This document shows, in pieces, positions 56,684-64,000 of a stretch of 64,000 nt of DNA. This stretch comes from Hymenobacter metallilatus (GTDB lineage Bacteria > Bacteroidota > Bacteroidia > Cytophagales > Hymenobacteraceae). The notes below the pieces were generated by a model. It did not search any database and had not been told where the DNA came from. It saw only the letters and a program-made list of their open reading frames with translations. The DNA lies in assembly GCF_003944705.1 (NCBI RefSeq), contig NZ_RWIS01000010.1:124001-188000 (forward strand), read 5' to 3'. How positions within the stretch are numbered: position 1 is the first letter of the stretch; each line of letters begins with the position of its first letter. The position numbers and the translations under genes were made by a program.

Positions 56684-57949
56684 ATGAATACTGCTACACC
56701 CACTTCTCCCCCCAAAACTACCGGCCTGCTCAGTGCCATTGTGGTGGTGGCCGCCCTCGGCTACTTCGTGGATATCTACGACCTGATTCTGTTCAGCATC
56801 GTGCGCGTGGAAAGCCTGAACGACTTGGGCATCACGGCCGCCGATGCCGTAACCAACCAGGGCCTCTACCTCATCAACATGCAGATGGGCGGCATGCTGC
56901 TCGGTGGTATTCTGTGGGGTATTCTGGGAGATAAAAAGGGGCGGCTGTCGGTGCTGTTCGGCTCCATCCTGATTTACTCCCTGGCCAACATTGCCAACGG
57001 CTTTGTGCAAACCATTGAGCAGTACGCTTGGCTGCGCCTGATTGCGGGCATTGGGCTGGCCGGGGAGCTGGGGGCGGGCATCACGCTGGTTTCCGAAACC
57101 CTGCCCAAGGAAAAGCGCGGCTACGGCACCATGATTGTGGCCACCGTGGGCGTATCCGGGGCCATGCTGGCCTACTGGGTGAACGAGGCCTTCGACTGGC
57201 GCAACGCCTACTTTGTGGGCGGCGGACTGGGCCTGGCGCTGCTGGCCCTGCGCGTGGGCGTATACGAATCGGGCCTGTTCGAGCAAACCAAGAAAAGTGA
57301 GGTGCAGCGTGGTAACTTCTTCGCCCTGTTTACCAACGGCCCGCGCCTGGCCCGCTACCTCAAGTGCCTGCTCATTGGCGTGCCGCTATGGTTTGTGGTG
57401 GGCATTCTGATTACCCTCTCGCCTGAGTTTGGCAAAGACCTGGGCCTGACTGGGCCCGTTACGGCGGGGCTGGGCGTGTTCTGGTGCTACTTCGGGCTGG
57501 TATTCGGTGATTTTGCCAGCGGCACGCTTAGCCAGCTGCTCCGTAGCCGCAACCGGGCGCTGCAACTGTTCCTGGTGTTTTGTGGCCTAATGGTGGGCGT
57601 ATACCTGTTTGCCATCCGGGGGGCCTCGCCTACCGTGTTTTACGCCGTGTGCTTCGTGCTGGGCATTTCGGTGGGGTTCTGGGCGCTGTTCGTGACGGTG
57701 GCGGCTGAGCAGTTTGGCACCAACCTGCGGGCCACGGTGGCTACCACCGCCCCCAACTTTGCCCGGGGCTCGGTAGTGCTGCTGGTGCCCATCTTTCAGT
57801 ACACGGCGGCCGCGCTGGGTCAGCCCGGTACCCCCAACCGTGTGCTGGCCGGGGCCATAGTGGGGGGCGTTTCTCTGCTGATTGCGTTTTGGGCGGTGAG
57901 CACCCTGCCGGAGAGCTTCGGCAAAGACCTTGACTACGTAGAAGAATAA
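56684..57949 (+). CDS. MFS transporter, metabolite/proton symporter type
   Basis: This 421-residue major facilitator has twelve hydrophobic segments. The loop 2-3 signature is GDKKGRLSVLFGS near residue 85, preceded by GGMLLGGILWGILG. The RGYGTMIVATVGVSGAMLAY segment and GTNLRATVATTAPNFARGS in the second half resemble metabolite:H+ symporters that move organic acids or osmolytes. The substrate cannot be told from sequence. It begins 37 bp after the frameshifted small gene on the same strand, but a functional link to the metal locus is not evident. Confidence 0.9.
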   Translation: MNTATPTSPPKTTGLLSAIVVVAALGYFVDIYDLILFSIVRVESLNDLGITAADAVTNQGLYLINMQMGGMLLGGILWGILGDKKGRLSVLFGSILIYSLANIANGFVQTIEQYAWLRLIAGIGLAGELGAGITLVSETLPKEKRGYGTMIVATVGVSGAMLAYWVNEAFDWRNAYFVGGGLGLALLALRVGVYESGLFEQTKKSEVQRGNFFALFTNGPRLARYLKCLLIGVPLWFVVGILITLSPEFGKDLGLTGPVTAGLGVFWCYFGLVFGDFASGTLSQLLRSRNRALQLFLVFCGLMVGVYLFAIRGASPTVFYAVCFVLGISVGFWALFVTVAAEQFGTNLRATVATTAPNFARGSVVLLVPIFQYTAAALGQPGTPNRVLAGAIVGGVSLLIAFWAVSTLPESFGKDLDYVEE

Positions 57950-58023
57950 GCGCCGCCGGGCTTAACTGTAGCGGGGCGGCTACGTACTAGGGGCGAAGTT
58001 CACTCTGCGCTTTATCCCCTCCT

Positions 58024-58401
58024 ATGAAAAAGATACTAGTTGTAGCAGCCCTTGCTGCCCTTGCCCTGAGCGGCCGTCAGGCTCATGCTCAGGTAGCTGA
58101 TACCACCCAGGCCCGCATCCAGATGCAACAGCAACGGGCGGCCGAAGCCAAAGCCGCTCTCGATGCCCGCAAGCAGGAAACGGCCGCCTCCCGTAGCAGC
58201 GTCAACCAAACCAAGGCTCAGCTCAAAGAGCAGGAAAATGCTATGCGGGAGCAGAAGCGCCAGATGAAAGAGCAAAAGACCGAGCTTAAGCGCCAGCGCA
58301 ACGCGGCCCGGGAAGCCAGCCGACAGGAAGCAGCCGCCAAGCAGGCCGCCCGCGACGAGAAACACAAAGCCCGGGAGGCTCAGAAAGCCTCCCGCCCCTA
58401 G
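58024..58401 (+). CDS. Small exported coiled-coil protein
   Basis: This 125-residue protein has a signal peptide ending RQAHAQ (about residue 23). The rest is Ala/Gln/Lys/Arg/Glu-rich and strongly helical, for example QAKEQENAMREQKRQMKEQK-type heptads, so a periplasmic coiled coil is likely. It belongs to no family I can name. Low complexity makes homology calls unreliable. A terminator follows. Confidence 0.7.
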   Translation: MKKILVVAALAALALSGRQAHAQVADTTQARIQMQQQRAAEAKAALDARKQETAASRSSVNQTKAQLKEQENAMREQKRQMKEQKTELKRQRNAAREASRQEAAAKQAARDEKHKAREAQKASRP

Positions 58402-58425
58402 CGTATCCTTCCAGCACACGGCTCC

Positions 58426-58454
58426 AAAACTCCGGCCAGATGGTCGGAGTTTTT
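58426..58454 (+). terminator. Rho-independent terminator
   Basis: Arms AAAACTCCG / CGGAGTTTT (58426-58434 and 58445-58453... inner GCCAGATGGT loop) followed by a T run. It separates the coiled-coil gene from the DUF6526 gene. Confidence 0.75.
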
Positions 58455-58501
58455 CGCACTAATCCCATTATCATTCATTCATTCATTTATCCCTCTTTCT
58501 C

Positions 58502-58951
58502 ATGGCCAATCAGCCAACCAAGAACACCCCCATGCTGTATCCCTGGCATCATTTTGTGCTGTTACCCGCGGCTCTTGTTGTGGCCGCTTATGCTATCCGG
58601 CGCTACCTGGGTGTGGCCGGCAACAACGACGAAGTTTCCCGATTGTGGTTTACCGTTATGCTGCTGGCCGTGATAGGACTGGGAGCCCTCGTAATGCTGC
58701 GCCAGCACTACGCTCTTACCTTGCAGGACCGCCTGATTCGGCTGGAAGTGCGGCAGCGCTACTTTGAGGTTACCGGCCAGAGCTTCCGCCCCCTGGAAGC
58801 CCAGCTCCAGCTCAGCCAGATCCTGGCCCTGCGCTTTGCCGGCGACGAGGAACTGCCCGGCCTGGTGCAGGTTGCCATCCGTGAAAAGCTTGCCTCCAAG
58901 GGTATTCAGGCCCGTATTCAGCAGTTTCAGTTCGATACCATGCGGGTGTGA
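58502..58951 (+). CDS. DUF6526 family membrane protein
   Basis: This 149-residue protein has two membrane helices (about 16-34 and 48-65) followed by a cytoplasmic helical part. The pattern YPWHHFVLLP, MLRQHYALTLQDRLIRLEVR and LALRFAGDEELPGL matches the Bacteroidota family DUF6526, as I remember it. The function is unknown. It lies alone between a terminator and the DUF4286 gene. Confidence 0.82.
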   Translation: MANQPTKNTPMLYPWHHFVLLPAALVVAAYAIRRYLGVAGNNDEVSRLWFTVMLLAVIGLGALVMLRQHYALTLQDRLIRLEVRQRYFEVTGQSFRPLEAQLQLSQILALRFAGDEELPGLVQVAIREKLASKGIQARIQQFQFDTMRV

Positions 58952-59064
58952 GGCTTAGCTAGAAACCGGCTGAAACTCCGTTAAATTTTTTGGCCGACTT
59001 TTGTGTTCCTCTACTCTGCACTGAGCAGAAACCCTCCTACCTGAACTGCTTCGGCCCCTTTCTC

Positions 59065-59367
59065 ATGATTCTATACAACGTCACCACCAGCCTCGACCCG
59101 GAAATTGAAGAGCAATGGGTAAGCTTCATGCGCGACACCCACATTCCGGAAGTAATGGCCACCGGCTTCTTCATCAAAAGCCAGCTGTGCCGCCTGCTCA
59201 ACGAGGAAGACAATGGCATTACCTATGCAGCCCAGTATTACTGCGTCAGCCTCGACCAGCTAGACGAGTACCAGGAAGTGGCTGCCCCGGCCCTGCGTGC
59301 CGAGGTAGAAAAGCATTTTGCCGGCCGTTATGCCTCCTTCCGCACCATGCTGGAGGTAGTAGAATAG
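59065..59367 (+). CDS. DUF4286 family protein
   Basis: This 100-residue soluble protein has a ferredoxin-like dimeric alpha-beta-barrel look. The ATG at 59065 (MILYNVTTSLDPEIEEQW) matches the family start; the in-frame upstream part from 58990 does not. Typical segments are FMRDTHIPEVMATG near residue 21 and YASFRTMLEVVE at the end. DUF4286 proteins are of unknown function. A strong bidirectional terminator follows. Confidence 0.9.
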   Translation: MILYNVTTSLDPEIEEQWVSFMRDTHIPEVMATGFFIKSQLCRLLNEEDNGITYAAQYYCVSLDQLDEYQEVAAPALRAEVEKHFAGRYASFRTMLEVVE

Positions 59368-59380
59368 TTCTATTTTGCCT

Positions 59381-59424
59381 GTCCACTAAAAAGGCCGCCC
59401 CATCGGGCGGCCTTTTTAGTGGAC
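59381..59424. terminator. Bidirectional terminator with perfect 20-bp arms
   Basis: The arms at 59381-59400 and 59405-59424 are perfectly complementary (core AAAAAGGCCGCCC / GGGCGGCCTTTTT) around a 4-base loop CATC. It ends both the DUF4286 gene and the convergent GNAT gene. Confidence 0.95.
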
Positions 59425-59487
59425 ATTTTTTAGAGGCTGCTCCGGGTTGGAAACTGGTAGCTGGATTTTAGCTCTGCACTGCACGTA

Positions 59488-59988
59488 TTACCCGTGTACG
59501 GCTGCTTCGGCAGCGGGGTCGCAGGAATAAGCCAGCAGCTGCTCGGCCGTAAGGTTGCCGTTGTGCCATTCGGGGTCGAGGTGGGCTCCCAGCTTTTTGT
59601 AGAAGCCGATGGCTGGCTCATTCCACTCCAGCACTTGCCACTTCAGGCGCTTGGCCCCGGTGTGCCGGGCCTCGGCTACCACGGTATCAAACAGGCGCTT
59701 ACCCAAGCCGGTGCCGCGCAGGGCCTCGGTTACTACCAGGTCCTCCAGGTACAGCATACGGCCCTTCCAGGTGGAGTAGGCCGTGTAGTACAGCGCAATG
59801 CCTACAATATGGCTGGTGGTATCTTCGGCTACGAAGAAGCCGAAAATCGGCTCCGGTCCAAATCCGTCGCGCTGCATATCGGCCAGCGTATTGGTGACTT
59901 CCTGGGGAGCTTTCTCATACTCCGCCAACTCCTGAATCAGGCTCAGTACCTGCGGCAAATCGGCCTCCCGGCCCCGACGAATGTGCAT
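59488..59988 (-). CDS. GNAT family N-acetyltransferase, SSAT-like
   Basis: This 166-residue acetyl-CoA-dependent acetyltransferase begins MHIRRGREADLPQVLSLI at 59988. Motif A is EALRGTGLGKRLFD, preceded by LYLEDLVV; WNEPAIGFYKKLGA closes the fold. The order and the YYTAYSTWKG segment resemble spermidine/spermine acetyltransferase-like GNATs, so polyamines, thialysine or amino acids are possible substrates. In-frame codons run further upstream, but they are the translated heptamer array and are not part of the family. The array begins 2 bp before the start codon. Confidence 0.9.
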   Translation of the reverse strand: MHIRRGREADLPQVLSLIQELAEYEKAPQEVTNTLADMQRDGFGPEPIFGFFVAEDTTSHIVGIALYYTAYSTWKGRMLYLEDLVVTEALRGTGLGKRLFDTVVAEARHTGAKRLKWQVLEWNEPAIGFYKKLGAHLDPEWHNGNLTAEQLLAYSCDPAAEAAVHG

Positions 59989-59990
59989 AT

Positions 59991-60095
59991 GTAGTGAGTA
60001 GTGAGTAGTGAGTAGTGAGTAGTGAGTAGTGAGTAGTGAGTAGTGAGTAGTGAGTAGTGAGTAGTGAGTAGTGAGTAGTGAGTAGTGAGTAGTGA
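59991..60095. repeat. Tandem heptamer array, GTAGTGA x15
   Basis: Fifteen perfect copies of a 7-bp unit (GTAGTGA on the plus strand, TCACTAC on the minus) occupy 105 bp directly upstream of the GNAT start. On the minus strand the array has no stop codon in any frame, because 7 is not a multiple of 3 and all frames read the same heptapeptide. Confidence 0.97.
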
Positions 60096-60138
60096 AGGTA
60101 CGGCTGGGCAGGCACCCTGGAGCTGATTTCTGGAAAAG

Positions 60139-60176
60139 AAAAATGAGCACCAGCCCTGGGCTACTGCTCATTTTTC
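60139..60176 (-). terminator. Terminator downstream of the small lipoprotein gene
   Basis: Outer arms AAAAATGAGCA / TGCTCATTTTT enclose an inner AGCCC/GGGCT stem (about 60139-60176). It follows the lipoprotein stop at 60198 in the minus direction. Confidence 0.8.
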
Positions 60177-60197
60177 ACTAGTCCTACCCGACTGCAA

Positions 60198-60428
60198 TTA
60201 CATTACCGGCTGCATCTTTTTGATGTCTTCGGTGGCGTTTACCGCGTTGATTTCGCGGGTAGCGGGGTTAGCAGGAGCCGTTTTACCGCCGGTGGTATCG
60301 GGAGCAGCCGGAATTTCGGGCAGAGGCTTGGCCGTAATATCTTCATCCGAACGAACATCGGGGTTTTTGCACGAAGTGGCCGACAGCGAGGAAACGGCCA
60401 GCAGACCGAACAGGAGTATTTTTTTCAT
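60198..60428 (-). CDS. Small lipoprotein, hypothetical
   Basis: This 76-residue protein starts MKKILLFGLLAVSSLSATSC, a lipoprotein signal with Cys20 as the likely lipidated residue. The mature part is short, Pro/Ala/Thr-rich, and probably disordered (PLPEIPAAPDTTGG). No family is recognised. It is flanked by a terminator downstream and by the repeat element next to the peptidase gene upstream. Confidence 0.7.
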   Translation of the reverse strand: MKKILLFGLLAVSSLSATSCKNPDVRSDEDITAKPLPEIPAAPDTTGGKTAPANPATREINAVNATEDIKKMQPVM

Positions 60429-60490
60429 ATCAGAAAGCGAAAAGCCAGAGGCAATTACGGAAGTTGCGGCCGCGAAGATACGGCAAGGGA

Positions 60491-60591
60491 ATGATGAGAG
60501 CTGAATTATGAGAGCTGAATTATGAAGTATAGCAGGGCATCTTCAGTCCTGTGCAACAATTCATAATTCAACTCTCCTAACTCAACTCTTA
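60491..60591. repeat. Inverted heptamer-repeat element after the prolyl oligopeptidase gene
   Basis: The left arm (60491-60527) has units ATGAGAG, CTGAATT and ATGAAGT. The right arm (60558-60591) has ATTCATA, ATTCAAC and TCTCCTA, complementary to the left. The right arm ends at the peptidase stop codon (60589-60591). Confidence 0.88.
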
Positions 60592-62766
60592 CTTGCCGTA
60601 CGGGTTCACGCCCATGTTATAGAAGGCGAAGGACCAGATATCGGCCCACTCCTCAATCTGGAGCTTGGTGCTTTTGCCCGCGCCGTGGCCCGCGTTTACG
60701 TCTACCCGAATCAGCTGAGGCTTGGGGCCGTTGTTGGCTTCCTGGAGGGCGGCGGCAAACTTGAAGGAGTGCGCCGGCACCACCCGGTCGTCGTGGTCGG
60801 CGGTGGTAATCATAGTGGCCGGGTAGGCCGCCGGCCGCAGGTTGTGCAGCGGCGAGAAGCGGTATAGGTTCTGGAACTGCTCGTAGGTATCGGAGGTGCC
60901 GTACTCCGGGGCCCAGTTCCAGCCGATGGTAAATTTCTGGTAGCGCAGCATGTCCATCACACCCACGGCCGGGAAAGCTACGCCGCAGAGGTCGGGGCGC
61001 TGGGTCATGGTGGCGCCCACCAGCAGGCCGCCGTTGGAGCCGCCGGCCATAGCAAGCTTCTCGGTGCTGGTATAGCCCTGCACCTTCAGGTACTCGGCGG
61101 CGGCAATAAAGTCGTCGAACACGTTTTGCTTGTTGGGCGTCATGCCGGCTTGGTGCCATGCCTCCCCGTACTCGCCCCCACCCCGCAGGTTCGGAATAGC
61201 CAGTACGCCACCGTTTTCCAGCCACAGCATACGCGCCACCGAGAAGCCCGGCGTGAGCGAAATGTTAAATCCCCCGTAGGCGTACAGGTAGGTAGGGTTC
61301 TGGCCGTCCAGCTTCACCCCCTTTTTGTGGGTGATGAACATCGGGATTTTGGTGCCGTCCTTGCTAGCGTAAAACACCTGGGTGGTCACGTAGTCGGCAG
61401 GTTTCACATCTACCTGCGGAGCCCGGAATACGGTGCTGGTGTTGGTGGCCAGGTTGTACTTATAGATGGTGGTAGGGTAGGTAAACGAAGTGAAGGCGTA
61501 GTACACCTCCTTGGAATCCCGCTTGCCCCCAAAGCCCGAGGCCGTGCCAATAGCGGGCAGGGCCACATCGTGCTTGAACTCGCCCTTCTCCGTGTACACT
61601 TTGATGTTGCTGCTGGCATCTTTGAGGTAAGACGCTACCAGGTAGCCGCCCACGTGGTCAACGCCCTCCAGCTTCTGCTCGGTTTCGGGCAGCACCTCCT
61701 TCCAGTTCGCTTCCTGCGGTTTCTTCGGGTCGATGAGCACCACGCGGTAGCGCGGGGCCTTGTAGTTGGTTTGCACCAGCAGCTGCCCGCCCACGTTGCC
61801 AATTACGGAGTTGTTCTGCTCGTAACTGTCGATGATGGTGGTGAAACTGCTGGCTTGCTTGGGGTCGGTCAGGTCGCGCACCAGCAGGCGGTTGCCGTCG
61901 GCTTTGCCATCGGTGAGGTAAAGCACCAGAAACCGCTCATCCTCGGTTGTACCCACGGTGCGGAAGCCCAGGGCCATCTTAGCGTTTTCGTACACCAGCT
62001 TATCGGCACTCTGGGGCTTGCCCAGCTGGTGGTAGTACACCTTGTGGTACTCGTTTTTGCCGGAAAGCTGGTTTTCGCCGGCCTTGGGCGCATCGTAGCG
62101 GCTGTAAAAGAAACCATCCTTATACCAGGCCGCGCCCGACACCTTCACCCACTGCAGCTCATCGGGCAGGGGCTGGCGGGTTTTCAGGTCCAGCACTTTC
62201 AGCTTTTGCCAGTCGGAGCCCCCGCCGCTGGTGGCGTAGGCCAGGTAGCGGTGGTCGTTGGAGAAATACGTACCGGCCAGAGCCGTGGTGCCATCCTGCG
62301 AGAACTTGTTGGGGTCGAGCAGCACATCGGGCTGACCCTCCTGGCCATTCTGCTGGACATACAGCACAGCCTGGTTCTGCAGGCCATCATTTTTGCTGAA
62401 ATACAGCTGATTGCCTTCCTGCTGCGGAATTCCAAACCGCTCGTAATTCCACATTTTGGTGAGCCGCTCCCGGATCTTGTCCCGGAACGGAATCTGCTGG
62501 AGGTACCCAAAGGTGACCTTGTTTTCGGCCGTCACCCAGGCGCTGGTTTCGGGCGAGTCCAGGTCTTCCAGCCAGCGGTAGGGGTCGGCTACGGAAGTGC
62601 CGAAGTAATCGTCCTTGTGGTCGACTTTCTTGGTTTGGGGGTATTGCACGGAAGCAGAGGTAGAAGAGGCCACGGCTGCAACTGCCGCAGCCGGAGCCTG
62701 CGACTGGGTGGAGCGGCACGAGGCCAGCGCCGCCAGGGCCAGTACGGAGAAAGTGATTTTTTGCAT
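60589..62766 (-). CDS. Prolyl oligopeptidase family (S9A) lipoprotein
   Basis: This 725-residue serine peptidase cleaves after proline in short peptides. The ATG at 62766 gives a lipoprotein signal (VLALAALASC); the in-frame upstream region to 62853 is repeat DNA. A beta-propeller (about 95-455) follows the N-terminal part (DPYRWLEDLDSPE). The alpha/beta-hydrolase domain has the nucleophile Ser in GGSNGGLL near residue 577, the Asp in DHDDRVVPAHS, and the His in AGHGAGKS near 692. It should act in the periplasm or at the outer membrane, supplying peptides for growth. Confidence 0.94.
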   Translation of the reverse strand: MQKITFSVLALAALASCRSTQSQAPAAAVAAVASSTSASVQYPQTKKVDHKDDYFGTSVADPYRWLEDLDSPETSAWVTAENKVTFGYLQQIPFRDKIRERLTKMWNYERFGIPQQEGNQLYFSKNDGLQNQAVLYVQQNGQEGQPDVLLDPNKFSQDGTTALAGTYFSNDHRYLAYATSGGGSDWQKLKVLDLKTRQPLPDELQWVKVSGAAWYKDGFFYSRYDAPKAGENQLSGKNEYHKVYYHQLGKPQSADKLVYENAKMALGFRTVGTTEDERFLVLYLTDGKADGNRLLVRDLTDPKQASSFTTIIDSYEQNNSVIGNVGGQLLVQTNYKAPRYRVVLIDPKKPQEANWKEVLPETEQKLEGVDHVGGYLVASYLKDASSNIKVYTEKGEFKHDVALPAIGTASGFGGKRDSKEVYYAFTSFTYPTTIYKYNLATNTSTVFRAPQVDVKPADYVTTQVFYASKDGTKIPMFITHKKGVKLDGQNPTYLYAYGGFNISLTPGFSVARMLWLENGGVLAIPNLRGGGEYGEAWHQAGMTPNKQNVFDDFIAAAEYLKVQGYTSTEKLAMAGGSNGGLLVGATMTQRPDLCGVAFPAVGVMDMLRYQKFTIGWNWAPEYGTSDTYEQFQNLYRFSPLHNLRPAAYPATMITTADHDDRVVPAHSFKFAAALQEANNGPKPQLIRVDVNAGHGAGKSTKLQIEEWADIWSFAFYNMGVNPYGK

Positions 62767-62795
62767 GGGTGGGAGTAGCGGGAGAAGCGCCGAAG

Positions 62796-62840
62796 ATAAA
62801 TCACAGACGTTGCAGATTGACCGGATGCTGCAGATTCTTT
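62796..62840. repeat. Repeat fragment of the ATCACAGA/GCAGATT type
   Basis: AATCACAGACGTTGCAGATT followed by GCTGCAGATTCTTTC, similar in wording to the PBP1A-uvrC gap. It lies just upstream of the peptidase start, between two divergent genes. Confidence 0.5.
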
Positions 62841-62931
62841 CAAATAACAACAATCCGGTTAACTCCCCTGTACCAACATATTTTTATTAAGAATTTTTCT
62901 AAACAGATTTTCTGCTGTTCCTTTGCAGCAC

Positions 62932-62948
62932 TTTAGACAGATTCTAAA
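62932..62948 (+). promoter_or_regulatory. Imperfect palindrome upstream of the siderophore-type receptor
   Basis: TTTAGA-CAGAT-TCTAAA, 13 bp before the receptor start. The arms are perfectly complementary. A TTCCTTTG element, close to the -7 consensus, lies 12 bp upstream of it. It resembles a metalloregulator operator (DtxR- or Fur-type), but no regulator is known. Confidence 0.4.
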
Positions 62949-62961
62949 CAACTACCACACC

Positions 62962-64000
62962 ATGTTGACTCTTCGTTCCCTGGGCCTGACTTCTACCATT
63001 CTGGCGTGCGCCCTCACGGTGCAGGCCCAGCAAACCACCGCCATTCGGGGCCGCGTTACTACCTCCGATGGCAGCCCGGCCGAGGCCGTAACCGTAGGAA
63101 TAAAGGGACGGAGCCAGGGAGCCATTACCAACAGCCAGGGCGAATACGTTATTGAGCGAGTACGACCCGGGCAGTATACGCTGGTGATTTCGGCGGTAGG
63201 GTTAAAGAGTGAGGAGAAGGCCGTAACGGTTGAAGCCGGCCAGAGTGCTTCAGTAGATTTTGCCTTGACGGAGAATGCCCAGCAGCTTCGGGAAGTGGTT
63301 ATCAGCGGCAACCGCACCAACAAGTTCAACCGCTCCGCCAGCACCGATGTGGGCAAAATGCCGCTCAGCAACCTGGAAAACCCGCAGGTATACGCCACCG
63401 TGGGCAAGGAGCTGCTCACGGAGCAGGTAGTTTTCACTGTGGATGACGCCACCCGCAACGCCCCGGGCCTGCAGAAGATGTGGGATGCCACCGGCCGCGG
63501 CGGCGACGGGGGCGCGTTCTACGCCAGCCGGGGGTTTATTGTATCCAGTCAGCTGCGCAACGGGGTAGCCGGCAACGTAACCAGCGACATTGACGCCATC
63601 AACCTGGAGAAGCTGGAGGTCATCAAAGGCCCTTCGGCGACGCTGTTCGGCAGCTCCCTTACCTCCTACGGAGGGTTGGTAAACCGCGTGACCAAGAAGC
63701 CGCTCGACACGTTTGGGGGCGAGCTGAACGTGGCAGCGGGCAGCTACGGCTTCCACCGGGTATCGGCCGATGTGAACCTGGTGGACGGCAACACGCCCGC
63801 CGAGCAGCCCAAAACCCTGGCCTTCCGTCTGAACACGGCCTACACCTACGAAGACAGCTTCCAGAACCTGGACTACCCCGGCTTCACCCGCAACCTGGCC
63901 GTGGCTCCGAGCCTGCAGTTCCGCCCCTCCGACCGGCTGACGGTGAACGTGGACGCCGAAATCTATAAAGGCACCAACGTAGGCAAGCAGATCATCTTTT
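62962..64000 (+). CDS. TonB-dependent siderophore-type receptor (5' part)
   Basis: The gene starts at ATG 62962 and runs off the window end, so about 346 residues are visible. A signal peptide ends near TVQAQ; a carboxypeptidase-regulatory-like domain (about 25-100) follows with IRGRVTTSDGSPAEAVTVGI. The plug (about 105-240) has KFNRSASTDVGKMPL and EVIKGPSATLFGSSL. The barrel begins with RVSADVNLV and NVDAEIYKGT. This layout is that of siderophore receptors rather than SusC. A palindromic operator-like site is immediately upstream. The rest of the receptor and any partner genes are outside the window. Confidence 0.9.
   Translation, partial: MLTLRSLGLTSTILACALTVQAQQTTAIRGRVTTSDGSPAEAVTVGIKGRSQGAITNSQGEYVIERVRPGQYTLVISAVGLKSEEKAVTVEAGQSASVDFALTENAQQLREVVISGNRTNKFNRSASTDVGKMPLSNLENPQVYATVGKELLTEQVVFTVDDATRNAPGLQKMWDATGRGGDGGAFYASRGFIVSSQLRNGVAGNVTSDIDAINLEKLEVIKGPSATLFGSSLTSYGGLVNRVTKKPLDTFGGELNVAAGSYGFHRVSADVNLVDGNTPAEQPKTLAFRLNTAYTYEDSFQNLDYPGFTRNLAVAPSLQFRPSDRLTVNVDAEIYKGTNVGKQIIF

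Noticed and set aside
59991..60095. CRISPR array
   Set aside because: The unit is 7 bp with no spacers and no cas genes nearby.
59989..60171. N-terminal extension of the GNAT protein reading repeated HYSLLTT
   Set aside because: This is translation of the heptamer array; GNAT homology starts at MHIRRG (59988).
61126..62778. 550-codon plus-strand frame opposite the prolyl oligopeptidase gene
   Set aside because: The peptidase has full motifs on the other strand; the opposite frame shows no recognisable domain.

Overview
The window looks like chromosomal DNA of a GC-rich Bacteroidota of the Hymenobacter type (Cytophagales). The evidence is: a complete hemD-porP/sprF-gldK-gldL-gldM-gldN cluster plus sprE/porW (type IX secretion and gliding machinery), a giant surface protein with a type IX C-terminal sorting domain, an F1Fo-ATPase operon without atpD/atpC, several families known mainly from Bacteroidota (DUF4271, DUF4286, DUF6526, PafA phosphatase), many TonB-dependent receptors, and -7 promoter elements of the form TAnnTTTG. 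No rRNA, tRNA, CRISPR array, prophage or transposase was found.

Layout: 1-8.7 kb holds a truncated HipA-type kinase fragment, a membrane protein with a potassium-channel-like pore segment, and the 6.4-kb adhesin-like gene. 8.7-19.4 kb holds metabolic and housekeeping genes: serine dehydratase, MsrB, a lipoprotein, the Nnr NAD(P)H-hydrate repair enzyme, a frameshifted GH92 mannosidase, a UbiA-like protein, pyrophosphatase, PafA phosphatase and a HAD phosphatase. 19.4-25.6 kb is the ATP synthase operon (minus strand: atpZ, a small membrane protein, atpB, atpE, atpF, atpH, atpA, atpG). 25.7-33.5 kb holds sprE/porW, penicillin-binding protein 1A and uvrC on the plus strand. 33.7-44.0 kb is a long minus-strand block: lipB, a small conserved protein, a WecA-type transferase, DUF4271, hemD, porP/sprF and gldKLMN. 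44.3-48.4 kb holds yraN, a MORN-type lipoprotein, htpG and a hypothetical gene. 48.9-56.6 kb is a plus-strand locus that looks metal-related: a His-rich exported peptide, two related TonB-dependent receptors flanking a small lipoprotein, a cation diffusion facilitator and a small frameshifted gene. 56.7-64 kb holds an MFS transporter, small DUF proteins, a GNAT acetyltransferase, a prolyl oligopeptidase and the 5' part of a siderophore-type receptor that runs off the window.

How the parts relate: GldK-N, PorP and SprE form the envelope machine that exports proteins such as the giant adhesin. The ATP synthase and pyrophosphatase are central energy enzymes. The 49-56 kb block would move a metal or metal complex across the outer membrane and balance it with a CDF exporter; this is inferred from gene content.

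The most unusual feature is a dispersed family of intergenic elements built from 7- or 8-bp units arranged as imperfect inverted repeats. At least six sites carry them, two of them inside the ATP synthase operon, and several arms run into the neighbouring stop codon. A related pure tandem array of 15 GTAGTGA units sits directly upstream of the GNAT gene. A second noteworthy structure is a 16-bp hairpin between gldK and gldL that pairs fully only in the gld mRNA sense, through two G-U pairs. Two genes (GH92 and the small gene after the CDF transporter) each carry one single-base frameshift, which could be real decay or assembly error.
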